From: Deinococcus alpinitundrae
Lineage (GTDB): Bacteria > Deinococcota > Deinococci > Deinococcales > Deinococcaceae
Reading direction: 5' to 3'
Length of the DNA stretch: 64,000 nt
Assembly (NCBI RefSeq): GCF_009982895.1
Contig: NZ_WXZL01000013.1
Location: 62,001-126,000 of the forward strand
The notes under the pieces were generated by a model. The model saw only the letters and a program-made list of their open reading frames with translations, did no database searches and was not told where the DNA came from. Both the position numbers and the translations under genes were made by a program. Within the stretch, counting starts at the first letter, position 1; each line of letters opens with the position of its first letter. Below, one piece after another: positions 63,014 to 64,000 of this stretch.

Positions 63014-63087
63014 GCCAAGCGCCGCACCAACTGTATCCACTCAGGGCGAGTAGAGGACATAGGCGACAAGGACGCTAAAAAGATATC

Positions 63088-63174
63088 GCCACCCTGAGTG
63101 CCGCTGAGCGCGACCTGGTGCGCGAGTACGCCTACGGGCAGCTCGGGCTGACGGTCGGCGGGTGGGCGGCATGA
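63088..63174 (+). pseudogene. Duplicated 3' end of the 61996-type gene
   Basis: The frame LSAAERDLVREYAYGQLGLT ends in GGWAA and a stop, matching the C-terminus of the 61996 product (LTAEEAQLTRSFAYGRLGLP, ending SAAA). As in the intact copy, the stop overlaps an ATG (ATGA). Only about 28 codons remain. Confidence 0.6.
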
Positions 63175-64000
63175 ACGACTTCACCCCGCATTTGAAAACT
63201 CCCCTGTCAGAAGGTCGCTATGTTCAAGCGCGGAATATAGAATATATGATCCTCCGTGCGCCTGGCATTCCTCCACAAGTGGTGCTCTTTCTGCTCGTTG
63301 TTGGAATGAGCCTACACTTGTTGTGGTTACTGATCGGTGGTCCTGCCTCAGCATGGCGCTCTGGCATTGCCAACCTGAGTTACCTGCCGATCTACTTCCT
63401 GAGTGCTTGGCTGGCCTTTTCGGCGGCCCGACGACACCCTCTCGTCTCATCCTTCTGGAGATGGATCGGTTACGGCTTGACCTCGTGGGGGATTGCCAGT
63501 GGCGTGTATTTCGTCATTGACTCAGTCTTGCACTTGAATGTGTTTCCATCGCTGGCCGATCTCTTCTATCTCATCTGCCTGCCCTGCTTCGCCCTGGGTT
63601 TGCTCAACTTGAGGCGTGAGGCCCAGGGCCGCCTGAACCGTCTGAGTATCCTGCTCGACGTCTTTGTGGTGGTCCTGGCAGTCGGTGAGGTGTTATGGAC
63701 CACCTCGGTAGCGTCTACTATTGAGATCTATAAGGGACAACCCTTCAACCTGACGATCGCGCTGTTGTATCCGGGGATCGACCTCGTGCTGTGCGCCGGT
63801 ATGGTCACACTTGCCCTTTGGCGTCCCTTGGATCTCACCCGGACTGAACTGCTGCTCCTGGCGGCGGGCATGGGATCGTTGCTTATGACAAACGTGATCT
63901 ATGCCCAACAAGTTGGTCTGGATACCTACCGCTCAGGCACCATCCTCGACAGCGGCTGGACCCTGGGTGCGGCGCTGTGCGGTTGGGCCGCTTACTTGAG
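63171..64000 (+). CDS. Polytopic membrane signalling protein, N-terminal part (runs off window)
   Basis: The frame is open to the window edge (276 codons seen). About eight hydrophobic segments are visible (first one PQVVLFLLVVGMSLHLLWLL). This type of multi-TM sensor region often precedes GGDEF or GGDEF/EAL domains in Deinococcus-like genomes, but the catalytic part is beyond the window, so that is inference. ATG 63171 overlaps the relic before it; ATG 63246, directly before the first membrane segment, is an equally good start. Confidence 0.65.
   Translation, partial: MNDFTPHLKTPLSEGRYVQARNIEYMILRAPGIPPQVVLFLLVVGMSLHLLWLLIGGPASAWRSGIANLSYLPIYFLSAWLAFSAARRHPLVSSFWRWIGYGLTSWGIASGVYFVIDSVLHLNVFPSLADLFYLICLPCFALGLLNLRREAQGRLNRLSILLDVFVVVLAVGEVLWTTSVASTIEIYKGQPFNLTIALLYPGIDLVLCAGMVTLALWRPLDLTRTELLLLAAGMGSLLMTNVIYAQQVGLDTYRSGTILDSGWTLGAALCGWAAYL

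Noticed and set aside
1..64000. CRISPR array near the TnpB/Cas12-like gene or elsewhere
   Set aside because: No regularly spaced repeats with unique spacers were seen anywhere in the window.

Overview
The window is a high-GC bacterial chromosome segment, most likely from Deinococcus. This is inferred from protein style (a membrane-anchored signalling protein at the right edge, an NhaP-like antiporter, MFS exporter) and not from any marker gene. It contains one complete integrative element of about 57.6 kb inserted in a tRNA-Val(UAC) gene. A perfect 48-bp direct repeat marks the ends: the 3' part of the intact tRNA gene (1499-1546) and a displaced copy (59114-59161). Host sequence lies on both sides: an MFS exporter on the left, and on the right a small membrane protein, a cation/proton antiporter, an XRE regulator, a macro-domain protein and the start of a membrane signalling protein.

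Element core. At the left end are a tyrosine integrase, a divergent TnpB/Cas12-like RuvC protein, two proteins resembling plasmid replication-relaxation factors and a small HTH protein. At the right end are an excisionase-like HTH protein, a Toprim primase-like protein, a RepA-like ATPase and two unknown genes. In the excised circle the integrase and the xis/primase/RepA genes would be neighbours pointing the same way, so integration splits one core module between the two ends.

Cargo, left to right. (a) 6.6-8.1 kb: a patch of debris with a truncated IS5-type transposase, a WapI-like immunity protein and an EAL-domain fragment. (b) 8.25-22.3 kb: a complete class 1 DISARM operon, drmD-drmMI-drmA-drmB-drmC. 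(c) 22.3-25.4 kb: an ABC exporter flanked by two divergent paralogous small proteins. (d) 25.5-29.3 kb: vsr, a C5-cytosine methyltransferase, an HNH restriction-type endonuclease and a decayed second methyltransferase. (e) 29.5-40.9 kb: a Druantia type III-like pair (DruH-like and DruE) followed by a NERD nuclease-helicase. (f) 40.9-41.4 kb: a recombination scar made from duplicated 3' ends of the element's own primase and methyltransferase genes. (g) 41.5-54.7 kb: five tightly overlapping genes on the minus strand. They encode a 2431-residue protein with two sacsin/Hsp90-type ATPase modules, a SNF2 helicase, an 88-residue protein, a WD40 propeller fused to a RelA/SpoT-like domain, and a 100-residue protein.

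The element is therefore a mobile defence island. DISARM, Druantia and the restriction-modification genes match known anti-phage systems. The sacsin-SNF2-WD40/RelA operon matches no system I can name and is the best candidate for an undescribed one. Its layout suggests a sensor or chaperone ATPase, a DNA translocase and a nucleotide-signalling or toxic effector, but that is inference from domains and gene overlap.
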